Source: Chthoniobacter flavus
Lineage (GTDB): Bacteria; Verrucomicrobiota; Verrucomicrobiia; Chthoniobacterales; Terrimicrobiaceae
NCBI GenBank assembly: GCA_945860745.1
Contig: CAMASH010000027.1
Span: forward strand, 1 to 41,134
Direction: 5' to 3'
Length of the DNA stretch: 41,134 bases
The notes under the pieces were generated by a model. The model did no database searches. It was not told where the DNA came from and saw only the letters and a program-made list of their open reading frames with translations. Positions 22,474 through 31,213 of the stretch are shown in pieces. Positions within the stretch are counted from its first letter, which is position 1, and each line of letters opens with the position of its first letter. Position numbers and translations under genes: made by a program.

Positions 22474-24540
22474 CTACCCCGCCGCCGCGCATTTCTTGCG
22501 CTGGCGTTGCGCCTCGGCGATGAACTCGTCCTGCGCGTGGAAGGGCGGTTCACTGGTTTCGCGCAATTTGTAGGTGCCGTCGGACTGCATGACCTTCGCT
22601 TTAACGTTGTCCTTCCAGAACCAGGCGAGAATTTCGTCCACGTGTTCCTTCATGCCCTGGCTCACGACCGGAAAAATGGTTTCCACCCGCCGGAAAAGAT
22701 TGCGCGGCATGAGGTCGGCACTGCCGAGATAAATTTTGGAATCGCCGCCGTTCTCGAAGCGGTAAATGCGGCTGTGTTCGAGGAAGCGGCCCACGATGCT
22801 GCGCACCTCGATGTTTTCGCTCACGCCGGGAATGCCGACCCGGAGGGCGCACATGCCGCGGACCATGAGGCGGATGGGCACGCCGGCGGCCGAGGCTTCG
22901 TAGAGCGCCTCGATCATACCTTCCTCCACCAGGGCGTTGACCTTCGCCGTGATGCCGCTGGGGCGTCCGGCCTTGGCGTGTTCGATCTCGGTATCGATGA
23001 GTTTCCTGAATTCGTTGAAGAGATTGAATGGCGCCACCAGCAGTTCCTGCATATGGGGAAACTTCGAAACGCCCGTCATGCAGTTGAAGGCCTCGGCCAG
23101 CTCGTTGGTCAGTTCCTCGCGGCAGGTCAGCAGGCCAAGGTCGGTGTAGATTTTCGCCGTGGAGGGATGATAGTTTCCCGTGCCGAGATGCGCATAGCGG
23201 CGAATTCCGTCGCCCTCGCTGCGCACGACCAGCATGGCCTTGGCATGGGTCTTCAGGCCGGTCACGCCATAGACGACATCGACCCCGGCTTCGCGCATCA
23301 TGCGGGCCCATTTGATGTTGGCCGCTTCGTCGAAGCGGGCCTTGAGTTCGATCACGACCGTGACCTGCTTGCCATTGTGGGCCGCGTCGATGAGGGATTG
23401 CACCAGCGGCGAATCGGAACTGGTGCGGTAGAGGGTCTGCTTGATGGCCAGCACGTGCGGGTCCTCGGCCGCCTGGGCCAGGAAATCCACCACGGTCTGG
23501 AAGTTGTCGTAGGGATGATGGAGCAGGATGTCGCCCTTGCGGATGTGGAAAAAAATGTCGGACTCGGCGTCGAGCGAGACGACGGTGTGGGAGGAAAACC
23601 GCTTGTAGCGCAGGTCGGGCCGGTCGATTTGAATGGCCAGAGGCATGAGCCGCACGAAGTTGAGCGGCCCGTCGATGCGGAAAACATCCTCCGCCTCGAT
23701 GTTGAAGATCTCCAGCAGGCGCTCGACCACATGCGGCGGGCAATCCTCTTCCAATTCCAGCCGCACCGCCGCGCCACGGTTCACCTTGCGCAACTCCGCC
23801 TCGATGGCGTGGAGCAAGTTGTGCGACTCCTCCTCGTCGATGTAGAGGTTGCTGTTGCGGGTGACGCGGAAGAGATGGGCTCCCTTCACCCGCACACCGC
23901 GAAAAAGGCTGGCCACGTGATGCTGGATGATGTGGCCGAGAAAAACATAGTCGTCCCCGTCCTGCTGTTTGGAGAACGGCACCACCCGCGGCAGAATGCG
24001 CGGCACCTGCACGACCGCAATGTCCGTGTTGAGATCCTCGCCCTCCAGCTCGACGATCACATTCAGGCTCTTGTTCAAAAGCTGCGGAAAGGGATGGGAC
24101 GGGTCAATCGCCAGCGGGGTCAACACCGGATAAATCTGCTTCTGAAAAAACGCCTCGAAGTGTTTCTTCTCCGGCTTGGGCACACCCGGATAGGTGTGGA
24201 AACGCAGTTTTTGCGCCTCAAGCTGGGGCTGGAGCTGCTCGCGCCAGCAGCGGTATTGGTCATCCACCATCCGCCGCACCCGTTCGCTCACCACGGCCAG
24301 CACTTCGGTCGCGGTCATCCCGTCCGGGCCGGCCTCGGAGGAATCGGTCTGTTTTTGCTGCTTGAGACCCGCCACCCGCACTTCGAAGAATTCGTCGAGG
24401 TTGGAACTCACGATGCAGAGGAACTTCAGCCGCTCCAAAAGGGGGTTCGACTCATCGATGGCCTGATCGAGAACCCGCTGATTGAACTCCAGCCAGCTCA
24501 ACTCGCGGTTGATGAAGTACGACTTGTCCGAAAAATCCAC
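22474..24540 (-). CDS. ppk1: Polyphosphate kinase 1
   Basis: 688 residues. It reversibly transfers the ATP gamma-phosphate to polyphosphate. The N-terminal domain starts YFINRELSWLEFNQRVLDQA with SSNLDEFFEVRVAGLKQQ. The phosphorylated histidine lies in YAHLGTGNYHPSTAKIYTDL, and the second conserved histidine in VGRFLEHSRIYRF. IELKARFDEAANIKWARMM and GLKTHAKAMLVVR are also family blocks. The start is a GTG at 24540. Length is normal. No exopolyphosphatase is adjacent. Confidence 0.95.
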   Translation of the reverse strand: MDFSDKSYFINRELSWLEFNQRVLDQAIDESNPLLERLKFLCIVSSNLDEFFEVRVAGLKQQKQTDSSEAGPDGMTATEVLAVVSERVRRMVDDQYRCWREQLQPQLEAQKLRFHTYPGVPKPEKKHFEAFFQKQIYPVLTPLAIDPSHPFPQLLNKSLNVIVELEGEDLNTDIAVVQVPRILPRVVPFSKQQDGDDYVFLGHIIQHHVASLFRGVRVKGAHLFRVTRNSNLYIDEEESHNLLHAIEAELRKVNRGAAVRLELEEDCPPHVVERLLEIFNIEAEDVFRIDGPLNFVRLMPLAIQIDRPDLRYKRFSSHTVVSLDAESDIFFHIRKGDILLHHPYDNFQTVVDFLAQAAEDPHVLAIKQTLYRTSSDSPLVQSLIDAAHNGKQVTVVIELKARFDEAANIKWARMMREAGVDVVYGVTGLKTHAKAMLVVRSEGDGIRRYAHLGTGNYHPSTAKIYTDLGLLTCREELTNELAEAFNCMTGVSKFPHMQELLVAPFNLFNEFRKLIDTEIEHAKAGRPSGITAKVNALVEEGMIEALYEASAAGVPIRLMVRGMCALRVGIPGVSENIEVRSIVGRFLEHSRIYRFENGGDSKIYLGSADLMPRNLFRRVETIFPVVSQGMKEHVDEILAWFWKDNVKAKVMQSDGTYKLRETSEPPFHAQDEFIAEAQRQRKKCAAAG

Positions 24541-24656
24541 GCGGGCATCGTCGGCCAGCGGCTCAGCAGGTCAAGGGCAGAATTTTTGAAAAAGCTGCCG
24601 TTTCGGCAGGTGTCCCGGGCGGGGGGGGGCGCCCCCACCTCATCGATTGACAGCAA

Positions 24657-24892
24657 CAAAGGCGGAGATCCTGAGGTGAACAAGGACGCGACCCTCGGTC
24701 TGGTCGCCGTTTTCCCAACACGCCGCGGCTTCTGATGGGGAAGGCACCGAGAAATCCCGCGTGAACCTGGTCGGTTATGACCGCAAAAGCGGGGACAAAT
24801 CGCTCATTCTCCTGGTTCAGAATCCGCCGCGCGCCATCGCCAAGCCTGCCGAGGCGATGGAAGCCGTGCTGAAGTCGATCAAAGTCCGCTGA
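24657..24892 (+). pseudogene. Frameshifted C-terminal gene remnant
   Basis: Codons in one frame read GGDPEVNKDATLGLVAVF. After a shift near 24720-24735 a second frame reads DGEGTEKSRVNLVGYDRKSG, then DKSLILLVQNPPRAIAKPAE and AMEAVLKSIKVR before a TGA at 24890-24892. Both parts look like real protein. The upstream part of the gene is missing, and the region before it holds a G9 run (24621-24629) next to GCGCCCCC. Family not recognised. Probably the 3' remnant of a deleted gene. Confidence 0.45.
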
Positions 24893-24974
24893 TCCCCTTG
24901 GAGGACTCCGCCCCAATGCGGGAAAACAAGCCGGCCCGCGACAAGTGGCTGCCGCCAACGTCCTGAATTATTCG

Positions 24975-25052
24975 ATGAAAATCATCCTTCACCTCATTCT
25001 GCTCACGGCCGCTCAAACCCGGAGCGAACCGCGGAATCCCCGCACGCCGTAG
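24975..25052 (+). pseudogene. Truncated signal-peptide-like gene start
   Basis: The frame MKIILHLILLTAAQTRSEPR reads like an export signal but ends after 25 residues. It runs into the 3' end of the convergent DUF4256 gene (stop at 25013). This suggests the start of a secreted-protein gene whose body was replaced when the neighbouring segment was joined. Chance is possible. Confidence 0.3.
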
Positions 25053-25585
25053 TAGGACTGCGCGCCGTTGTGGCCGACGAAAACCCGGCCGTAGCGGCGC
25101 TCGGAATAGAGCGCGCCGCCGAGCCTTCTGATCTCCGCCGGAGTCTTCACCCCGTTTGACGTTTTCAAGTCGAACTCCCCGAGTTTCTGCAAATCCAGAT
25201 ACTGTTCCTCTGTCAACAGCTCGATGCCCATCTCCGCAGCCAGATCGATGACGGTGTTTTTCGGGCGGTGTTCTTTCCGCGATTCCCATCCCGCCCGGTC
25301 GTAACACAGACTCAGACGGCCTTTGGGACTTTCGGGCGAGCAATCAAAAAAGAGATATTCGCCGGTCTTTTTGTCCTGCCCGACCACATCCGGTTCGCCC
25401 CCGGTTTTTTCCATTGCACCCAGCGACCACAGTGCACCCGGATTGGCTTCCAATCTGGCTTGGACCGCGGCCCATTGCCGGCCCTTGGGGCCTTTCGGGT
25501 TCTTCTCGAAGCGGGTTTTTAAGACCTTGAGCAGCTCTTCACGTTGCCGGGAGGACAATGCCTTTTCCGCCTTGGAATCCTTCAT
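25013..25585 (-). CDS. DUF4256 family protein
   Basis: 190 residues, matching the usual length of DUF4256 proteins. Recognisable blocks are LKTRFEKNPKGPKGRQWAAV, EPDVVGQDKKTGEYLFFDCS, EEQYLDLQKLGEFDLKTSNG, then VKTPAEIRRLGGALY and the end HNGAQSYYGVRGFRGSLRV. The function of the family is unknown. It is cytoplasmic by absence of a leader. The ATG at 25585 is unambiguous. The gene stands between debris and the lipoate ligase-like gene, 35 bp after the latter's stop side, on the same strand order. Confidence 0.88.
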   Translation of the reverse strand: MKDSKAEKALSSRQREELLKVLKTRFEKNPKGPKGRQWAAVQARLEANPGALWSLGAMEKTGGEPDVVGQDKKTGEYLFFDCSPESPKGRLSLCYDRAGWESRKEHRPKNTVIDLAAEMGIELLTEEQYLDLQKLGEFDLKTSNGVKTPAEIRRLGGALYSERRYGRVFVGHNGAQSYYGVRGFRGSLRV

Positions 25586-25620
25586 GGGATCTTCCTCTCA
25601 CCGGGGTGGCGCGGGAGCGA

Positions 25621-26298
25621 TCAGGGAATGCGGGCCTGCCAGGCGGGGTTGGCATACTTTTCCGCGCAGAGTTCCTGGGTGCGGGCTTCGAGGCGGGCGC
25701 TCTCCGGCCGGTTTTCGACCCGTTCGGCAAAAACCGCCGCGAGATGCCCGGACGGTGGGACGGAGCCGAGCAGGCTGCCTTGATGGAGAAATCCCCGGCG
25801 GGTCCGGCGTTGCGCACCGCCGCAGAGCTTGCGGCCATCCGCGCTGGCGATGTCGTGCAGAGCCGGGGCGGTGAAGCAGGCGGCCCCCGTCGTGGTCTCA
25901 CCCGCACCGACCAGCCGGACACCGGAGAGCAAACCGGCCAGCGATTCGTGAATAAGACGGTAGGTTTCAACCGGACGGAGTTTTGCCAGGGGTTCGTGGC
26001 CCGGAACGACCAGCGAAAAGGTGAGGTCGCGGCCATGCTCGACCATGCCCCCGCCCGTCCAGCGGCGGACTGCGGGAGTGGAGGGATGGATTTTTCCGAC
26101 CTCAGCCAGCGACTGCGAATAACCGAAGGAAACCGCCGGGCCGTCCCAGCGATAAATGCGCAGCACGGGCCCCTCCGCGGATTCCAGCAGCGCCTCATCA
26201 AGCGCCATCTGCTCCGGGCCGCCGCGCGCGGTCTCGTCGCGAAAGAAATGGAGCGTCAGAAAAAGCGGCACGGAAAACTTGCAGCGTCCAGAGTTCAT
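25621..26298 (-). CDS. Lipoate-protein ligase A-like protein
   Basis: About 225 residues. The biotinyl/lipoyl transferase core is visible. RIYRWDGPAVSFGYSQSLAE is followed by VRRWTGGGMVEHGRDLTFSL (the RR-x-TGGG-x2-x-H pattern) and DGRKLCGGAQRRTRRGFLHQ, where K is the expected catalytic lysine and the KxxGxAQRR pattern is kept. It would attach lipoate or octanoate to E2 or GcvH domains. The ATG at 26298 is taken because the remaining upstream frame is antisense to parB. It lacks the C-terminal accessory domain of E. coli LplA, so it could also be an octanoyltransferase of LipM/LplJ type. Confidence 0.8.
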   Translation of the reverse strand: MNSGRCKFSVPLFLTLHFFRDETARGGPEQMALDEALLESAEGPVLRIYRWDGPAVSFGYSQSLAEVGKIHPSTPAVRRWTGGGMVEHGRDLTFSLVVPGHEPLAKLRPVETYRLIHESLAGLLSGVRLVGAGETTTGAACFTAPALHDIASADGRKLCGGAQRRTRRGFLHQGSLLGSVPPSGHLAAVFAERVENRPESARLEARTQELCAEKYANPAWQARIP

Positions 26299-26335
26299 CT
26301 TGTCAACATCTTCAATCCCGCCCATCCTTCCCCGC

Positions 26336-27223
26336 ATGGCAAAACCCGCACTCGGCAAAGGACTCAGTGCGTTGATCAACACCCGGGTGTCAGCCCCCGC
26401 CCCGGTCGAGGAATTGGGCGAACGCATCCAGAGTCTGCCCCTGGCCCAGATCATCGCCAGTCCGCTCCAGCCCCGGCATGAATTTCCCACCGAACACCTG
26501 CAGGAACTGGTCGAGAGCATCCGCGAACACGGCATCATCCAGCCGCTCATCGTGCGCAAGGTGGGCGAGAAGTACGAACTCATCGCCGGGGAGCGCCGCT
26601 GGCGCGCCGCCACCGAACTCCAACTGCCCGAGGCACCCGCCATTGTCCGTCAGGCCAGCGACCGCGAGGTGCTGGAACTTGCCCTCATCGAAAACCTCCA
26701 GCGCGAGGACCTGAATCCCATCGAGGAAGCCATGGCCTACGCCCGCCTGCACCGGGATTTCGGCATGACGCAGGAAGACATCTCCAAACGCGTGGGTAAA
26801 AACCGCGCCACCGTGGCCAATGCCATGCGGCTTCTCGATTTACACGCCGACATCCAGGTGTTGCTCAAACAAAGCCGCATCTCCGTCGGCCACGCCAAGG
26901 TGCTGCTTTCCCTCAAATCCCACGACGAGCAAAAACTCCTGGCCGATCTCATCATCCGTCAGGGCGCCTCGGTCCGCGTGGCGGAAAAGCTCGCCGCCCA
27001 ACAACTGGCCCGCACCGGCAAGCCCTCGCCCCGCCGCAGTTCCTCGACCGACCCCGAGCTTTCCCCGGCCATCTTGCGGGTGCAGAATCTTTTAACGCAC
27101 CGATTGGCCACGCGCGTCGTAATACATCACGGAGACAAACGTGGAACCATCAACATCGAATATTACGGCCCCGACGACCTCAACCGCATCCTGGACGAGT
27201 TGGGCCTTGGGGACGAGCCCTGA
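26336..27223 (+). CDS. parB: ParB/Spo0J chromosome partition protein
   Basis: 295 residues. It starts AKPALGKGLSALI, the typical ParB N-terminus that stimulates ParA. IQPLIVRKVGEKYELIAGER, then RWRAATEL, holds the CTP-binding GERRxRA motif. IENLQREDLNPIEEAMAY and the HTH MTQEDISKRVGKNRATVANA bind parS. The end GTINIEYYGPDDLNRILDEL is the dimer domain. No parA precedes it here and I see no TGTTTCACGTGAAACA-like parS site in the window, so the partner genes are elsewhere. Divergent from the lipoate ligase-like gene. Confidence 0.94.
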   Translation: MAKPALGKGLSALINTRVSAPAPVEELGERIQSLPLAQIIASPLQPRHEFPTEHLQELVESIREHGIIQPLIVRKVGEKYELIAGERRWRAATELQLPEAPAIVRQASDREVLELALIENLQREDLNPIEEAMAYARLHRDFGMTQEDISKRVGKNRATVANAMRLLDLHADIQVLLKQSRISVGHAKVLLSLKSHDEQKLLADLIIRQGASVRVAEKLAAQQLARTGKPSPRRSSSTDPELSPAILRVQNLLTHRLATRVVIHHGDKRGTINIEYYGPDDLNRILDELGLGDEP

Positions 27224-27271
27224 GGTTGTCGCCACCGCACTCCGCTGCCGTGTTCGCCCCGAGGGACCGGG

Positions 27272-28255
27272 ATGGCGACAGAAAGCCCACACCGCGAACG
27301 CATGAAAACCCTGCAAAACATCTGGACCGGATTCGTTCGTTTCGTCGATTCCGACTATTTTCCCGAGGGGGCCGAGGCCGCCCGGGCCAAACCCGAGAAA
27401 ATGGAAATCGGGCGCGCCCTTCCCTTCGCCATCCTGCATCTTGGCTGCCTCGGCGTGATCTGGACCGGCTGGAGTTGGGCCGCCGTGCTCACCGCCATCG
27501 GGCTTTATCTGGTGCGGATGTTTGCCGTGACCGGATTCTACCACCGGTATTTTTGCCACCGGGCCTACCACACCTCGCGGCCCATGCAGTTTGTTTTCGG
27601 ACTGATCGGGCTCACCAGCGTGCAGCGCGGACCGCTCTGGTGGGCCTCCGTCCACCGTCACCATCATGCGCACTCGGAGGAAGAGGTGGACGCCCATTCG
27701 CCCGTGCAAAAGGGTTTCCTCTGGTCGCACATCGGCTGGCTCACCAGCAGCAAGAATTTTCCCACCGATTACCGCCTGGTCCGCGACCTGGTGAAATACC
27801 CCGAACTGGTTTTTCTCAACCGCTTTGATCTCCTCGGCCCGCTCCTTCTTTTCGCGGCCCTCTTCGGCTTCGGCACCGGCTTGGAACATTTCGCGCCCGG
27901 ACTCGGCACCACGGCCTGGCAGATGGTGGTCTGGGGATTCTTCATCAGCACCACGATTCTTTTCCATGGGACCTGCGCGGTGAACTCCTTCGCCCATACC
28001 CTCGGCCGCAAACGTTTCCAGACGGGTGACGAGAGCCGCAACAGCCTCATTCTCGCCCTCATCACCCTGGGCGAAGGCTGGCACAACAATCACCATCACT
28101 ATCAATCGTCGGCCCGGCAGGGATTCTATTGGTGGGAGATCGACATCAGCTACTACGTCATCAAACTCCTGGCCGCGACCGGAATCGTTTGGGGTGTGCG
28201 GGAAGTGCCAGTGAAGGTTTACGAGGACGCCTCGAAAACCCTCACCCCGCCTTGA
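27272..28255 (+). CDS. Acyl-lipid or acyl-CoA delta-9-type fatty acid desaturase
   Basis: 327 residues with four hydrophobic segments and the three histidine boxes of membrane di-iron desaturases: HRYFCH (91-96), HRHHHAH (128-134) and HNNHHH (about 271-276). It would introduce a double bond into membrane acyl chains at the inner membrane. The ATG at 27272 is used; an internal ATG at 27302 (MKTLQNIW) is an alternative. Its TGA overlaps the TTG start of the FAD-dependent oxidoreductase, so the two are coupled. Confidence 0.92.
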   Translation: MATESPHRERMKTLQNIWTGFVRFVDSDYFPEGAEAARAKPEKMEIGRALPFAILHLGCLGVIWTGWSWAAVLTAIGLYLVRMFAVTGFYHRYFCHRAYHTSRPMQFVFGLIGLTSVQRGPLWWASVHRHHHAHSEEEVDAHSPVQKGFLWSHIGWLTSSKNFPTDYRLVRDLVKYPELVFLNRFDLLGPLLLFAALFGFGTGLEHFAPGLGTTAWQMVVWGFFISTTILFHGTCAVNSFAHTLGRKRFQTGDESRNSLILALITLGEGWHNNHHHYQSSARQGFYWWEIDISYYVIKLLAATGIVWGVREVPVKVYEDASKTLTPP

Positions 28256-29517
28256 AGGAGCACATCGCCATCGTGGGAACCGGCGTGGCCGGACTCGGCT
28301 GCGCCTGGAACCTCCGCCAGCACGCCCGGCTCACCTTCCTCGAACAGGACACCCGCCCCGGCGGCCACACCAACACCGTCACGGTGGAGGAAAACGGCCG
28401 GCCCGTCCCGATTGACACCGGGTTCATCGTTTTCAACAAGGTCACCTATCCGAATCTCTGCCGGCTCTTTGCGGAACTCGACATCCCCATCAAACCCTCG
28501 GAGATGTCCTTCAGCGTCCAGCACATCCCCACCGGACTCGAATACAACGGCATGGGCATCAACAAGGTCTTCGCCCAGCGCCGGAATTTTTTCCGTCCGC
28601 GCTTTCACCGCTTTCTCTCCCAGATCCAACGATTTTTCCGTGCGGCCAATGAACTCCTCCACCAGCCGGACCTCGCGCCGCTCACCCTGCGGGAATTCGC
28701 CCGCCGTCATGAACTCGGCCAGGACTTTCTCGACCTCTACCTCGTGCCCATGAGTTCCGCCGTGTGGTCCACCGACCCGAAGAACGTGCTGGATTTTCCC
28801 GCCGCCACCCTCATCCGTTTTTTTCATAACCACGGCTTTCTCGGCGTCGATACCCACCATCCGTGGTTCACCGTCGAGGGCGGAGCCAAAACCTATCTGC
28901 AAAAAATCCTCGCGGCCTGCGGAGCGCCCCGTCTCAACGCCAAAGTCGTCCGCGTGGAAGAAAAACCCGGCGCGGCGGAAGTCACCCTTTCCTCCGGCGA
29001 AAAACTCGCCTTCGACCGCGTGGTCCTGGCCAGCCACGCCGACCAGTCCCTCGCCCTGCTGGCCGCGCCCGATGCGGACCAGGAGCGCTTGCTGACGCCG
29101 TTTCGCTATCAAAAAAACCACGCCACCCTGCATACCGACCCCGGGGTGATGCCGAAAAAACGCCGGGCCTGGGCCTCGTGGAATTACCGCGTCGAGGACG
29201 GCTGGGCCGCCACCCACTACTGGATGAACGCCCTGCAAGGCGTCTCGAAAAAACAGAACTACTTCGTCTCGCTCAACAGCGAAGGCCGCATCCCGAGCGA
29301 TAAGGTTCTCTACGAAACCGTTTACGATCACCCCGTTTTCACGCTGGAGGCCATGCGGGCCGGGGAGGAATTGCCGCAACTCAATGCCCGCGATCCCGCT
29401 CAGCGCATTTTCTTTTGCGGCAGCTATTTCAAATACGGCTTCCACGAGGACGCCTACACCTCCGGCCTGCAAGCGGCGGAGGTTTTGAAACCCCTCATTT
29501 GCTCTCATGGACACTAA
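28252..29517 (+). CDS. FAD-dependent amine-oxidase-like oxidoreductase (COG2907)
   Basis: 421 residues. A dinucleotide-binding motif starts the protein (IAIVGTGVAGLGCAWNL), followed by EQDTRPGGHTNTV, IDTGFIVFNKVTYPNL and the C-terminal FAD motif RIFFCGSYFKYGFHEDAYTS with GLQAAEVL. This matches the COG2907 group, close to amine oxidases, which in several bacteria is encoded with DUF1365 and a cyclopropane synthase-like methyltransferase and is linked to modification of unsaturated fatty acids. The start is TTG at 28252 (4-bp overlap TTGA with the desaturase). No methyltransferase is present here. Confidence 0.87.
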   Translation: MKEHIAIVGTGVAGLGCAWNLRQHARLTFLEQDTRPGGHTNTVTVEENGRPVPIDTGFIVFNKVTYPNLCRLFAELDIPIKPSEMSFSVQHIPTGLEYNGMGINKVFAQRRNFFRPRFHRFLSQIQRFFRAANELLHQPDLAPLTLREFARRHELGQDFLDLYLVPMSSAVWSTDPKNVLDFPAATLIRFFHNHGFLGVDTHHPWFTVEGGAKTYLQKILAACGAPRLNAKVVRVEEKPGAAEVTLSSGEKLAFDRVVLASHADQSLALLAAPDADQERLLTPFRYQKNHATLHTDPGVMPKKRRAWASWNYRVEDGWAATHYWMNALQGVSKKQNYFVSLNSEGRIPSDKVLYETVYDHPVFTLEAMRAGEELPQLNARDPAQRIFFCGSYFKYGFHEDAYTSGLQAAEVLKPLICSHGH

Positions 29518-29540
29518 GGACGGAGATCAGGAGGTTTTTC

Positions 29541-29613
29541 GCCACCAAAGAGCGCAAAAAGCTTTGCCGCATCGCCGGATTGTTCCGTTTTTTCTTGGTG
29601 TTCTTTTGTGGCC
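29541..29613. repeat. Intergenic palindromic repeat, copy B
   Basis: Left arm GCCACCAAAGAGCGCAAAAA (29541-29560) and right arm TTCTTGGTGTTCTTTTGTGG-CC (ending about 29612) form an imperfect hairpin. Related to 7061-7150 and 40609-40702. It lies between the FAD oxidoreductase and DUF1365 genes and may act as an attenuator between them. Confidence 0.6.
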
Positions 29614-29625
29614 ATTCCCCGCTCC

Positions 29626-30402
29626 ATGAATTCCTGCCTCTACGAATGCACGGTCATGCACCGGCGCCTCTCCCCCAAGCGCCATGAATTCGTGAACCGT
29701 ATCTTTCTCTTCGCCCTCGATCTCGACGAACTCCCCGCCCTAACCCGCCGGGTGCCGATCTTCGGTCACAACGAACCCGGCCTCTACAATTTCCGCGACG
29801 ACGACCATTTTCAAATCACGCCTGGTTCGGCCCGCGAAAATGCCGAAGCCTTCCTCGCCCGCCACGGCATCACCGGGAAACCCGCCCGCATCCTCCTCCT
29901 GACCAACACCCGTTTCCTGGGCTACACCTTCAATCCCCTCTCAATCTGGTTTTGTTACCGGGCCGATGGCTCGCCCCTCGCCGCCATCGCGGAAGTCGGC
30001 AACACTTTCAAGGAACTCAAGCCCTTCCTCGTGCCCTTCCAAGACGGCGCTTTCCATCTCCGCATACCGAAACATTTTTATGTTTCGCCCTTCTCCGACC
30101 TCGACCTCGAATTCGATTTCCGCTTCGAGCCGCCCGGCGAGCGCCTCGGCGTGTTCATTGACGACTACACGGGAGCCGACAAAACGCTAGTTACTTCACT
30201 GACCGGAAAACGCAGCGAACTCACCACCGGAAACCTGGCTGCGTTCACCCTCAAGTATCCCCTCATCACCCTCAAGGTCATCGGTCTCATCCACTGGCAC
30301 GCCCTGCTACTTTGGCTGAAGCGACTCCCTTTTCATCACAAAGAAGCCCGAACCGATCTGCAACGGGACGTCTTCCGTCCGCATGAATCCCTGAAGCCCT
30401 GA
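29626..30402 (+). CDS. DUF1365 family protein
   Basis: 258 residues from the ATG at 29626 (MNSCLYECTVMHRRLSPKRH), which matches the family pattern S-x-Y-x-G/C-x-V-x-H-x-R. LFALDLDELPAL, TNTRFLGYTFNPLSIWFCYR, IAEVGNTFKELKPFLVPF and KHFYVSPFSDLDLEFDFRF are core DUF1365 blocks. Function is unknown, but these genes co-occur with COG2907 oxidoreductases and cyclopropane synthase-like enzymes. A repeat element separates it from the upstream gene by 108 bp, so transcription may be shared but is not coupled. Confidence 0.9.
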   Translation: MNSCLYECTVMHRRLSPKRHEFVNRIFLFALDLDELPALTRRVPIFGHNEPGLYNFRDDDHFQITPGSARENAEAFLARHGITGKPARILLLTNTRFLGYTFNPLSIWFCYRADGSPLAAIAEVGNTFKELKPFLVPFQDGAFHLRIPKHFYVSPFSDLDLEFDFRFEPPGERLGVFIDDYTGADKTLVTSLTGKRSELTTGNLAAFTLKYPLITLKVIGLIHWHALLLWLKRLPFHHKEARTDLQRDVFRPHESLKP

Positions 30403-30417
30403 CCCGCCATTCGCGGA

Positions 30418-30849
30418 TCACGCCCCTTCGTGTTCGCTTTCTTTGAACGGATTAAAAACCTTGATCCCCGCACGGCGAAAATCTTTGTCGTTGCCTGTGA
30501 CGATGGTGAGATTGTGCCGCCTCGCCGTGGCGGCGATGTACGAATCCTCGACCGGCATGCGTTTTCCGGCCTGATCGAGCCGATGCTCCTGATCGGCCCA
30601 GACATGAGCGACCCCCACATTGAAACCAAGAATCCGGCCTTCCATAGCGTCGGTCAAACGTCGGAGCCAGTCCTGCAGGGAGGGGCGTTCTTTTCCGCTC
30701 TTCGTTCGCACCCAATACGCAAACTGCGCAATTACCACGGCACTGGTGAAACAGTTGTCTTTCTCTCTCCGCAGCCAGCCGATCACCCGCGCATCTCCCT
30801 TGCGCTTGGCCGGCTGGCAGATCACATCGGTGTCCAGCAGCCAGCTCAC
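30418..30849 (-). CDS. vapC: VapC-like PIN-domain toxin
   Basis: 143 residues from the GTG at 30849 ([20 protein letters not shown]). PIN-domain blocks are LLDTDVIC with the first aspartate, PVEDSYIAATARRHNL and IVTGNDKDFRRAGIKVFNPF with the later acidic residues. At the position where PIN toxins usually keep a glutamate (SAxxxxE) this protein has SAVVIAQFAYW, a Gln, so catalysis may be altered. PIN toxins cleave tRNA or rRNA. The GTG overlaps the antitoxin stop by 4 bp. It is convergent with DUF1365, 15 bp away. Confidence 0.83.
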   Translation of the reverse strand: MSWLLDTDVICQPAKRKGDARVIGWLRREKDNCFTSAVVIAQFAYWVRTKSGKERPSLQDWLRRLTDAMEGRILGFNVGVAHVWADQEHRLDQAGKRMPVEDSYIAATARRHNLTIVTGNDKDFRRAGIKVFNPFKESEHEGA

Positions 30850-31073
30850 AAGGCGCGGCGTTTGGAAGGTTCCCGCCGGCGGCGGGGAATTTCGTCCATG
30901 CGGACCGGGCATTCCGCCATGACCGAAAGCCAGTCCGCCGCAGGGCTGATCCGGCGAAAGACAATCTCGCCCTCCTCGGCATCAAAGACCGAGCGGAACG
31001 CGTCACCAGGAGCCGCCGGAGCCAGGGAGGCGGAAACGGTCAGCCGTCGTTTGGAATCCATGGTCACCATCAT
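30846..31073 (-). CDS. vapB: AbrB/MazE-like antitoxin of the PIN toxin
   Basis: 75 residues starting [20 protein letters not shown], a swapped-hairpin AbrB-type DNA-binding start. [20 protein letters not shown] and [19 protein letters not shown] follow and would wrap the toxin. I recognise this sequence type as a partner of PIN toxins in Verrucomicrobiota and Acidobacteriota. The stop overlaps the vapC GTG. Alternative starts exist at 31103 and at 31061 (MDSKRRLT). It is divergent from prpB, which suggests its operator lies in 31074-31213; no palindrome stands out there. Confidence 0.8.
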   Translation of the reverse strand: MMVTMDSKRRLTVSASLAPAAPGDAFRSVFDAEEGEIVFRRISPAADWLSVMAECPVRMDEIPRRRREPSKRRAL

Positions 31074-31213
31074 GGTGGGACAGTCCCACCAATTCTCCGC
31101 CACGTCAAGAAAGCCCTTCTCCGCACGAGGAGCACAGGCATCGCCGGCCGAAGGAGGGCAAGCCTGCCCATTCGCGGATTGCAGACCCCCGCGGTATTTG
31201 CGACAACTGGCTG

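Noticed and set aside
22324-24735. 803-codon open frame opposite ppk1
   Set aside because: ppk1 has all family motifs. The shadow begins inside the intergenic palindrome and carries no recognisable domain.
26336-27223. Possible parS sites near parB
   Set aside because: I looked for TGTTTCACGTGAAACA-like sequences. Only unrelated CACGTG hexamers inside genes were seen (for example 3125, 5825, 23913).
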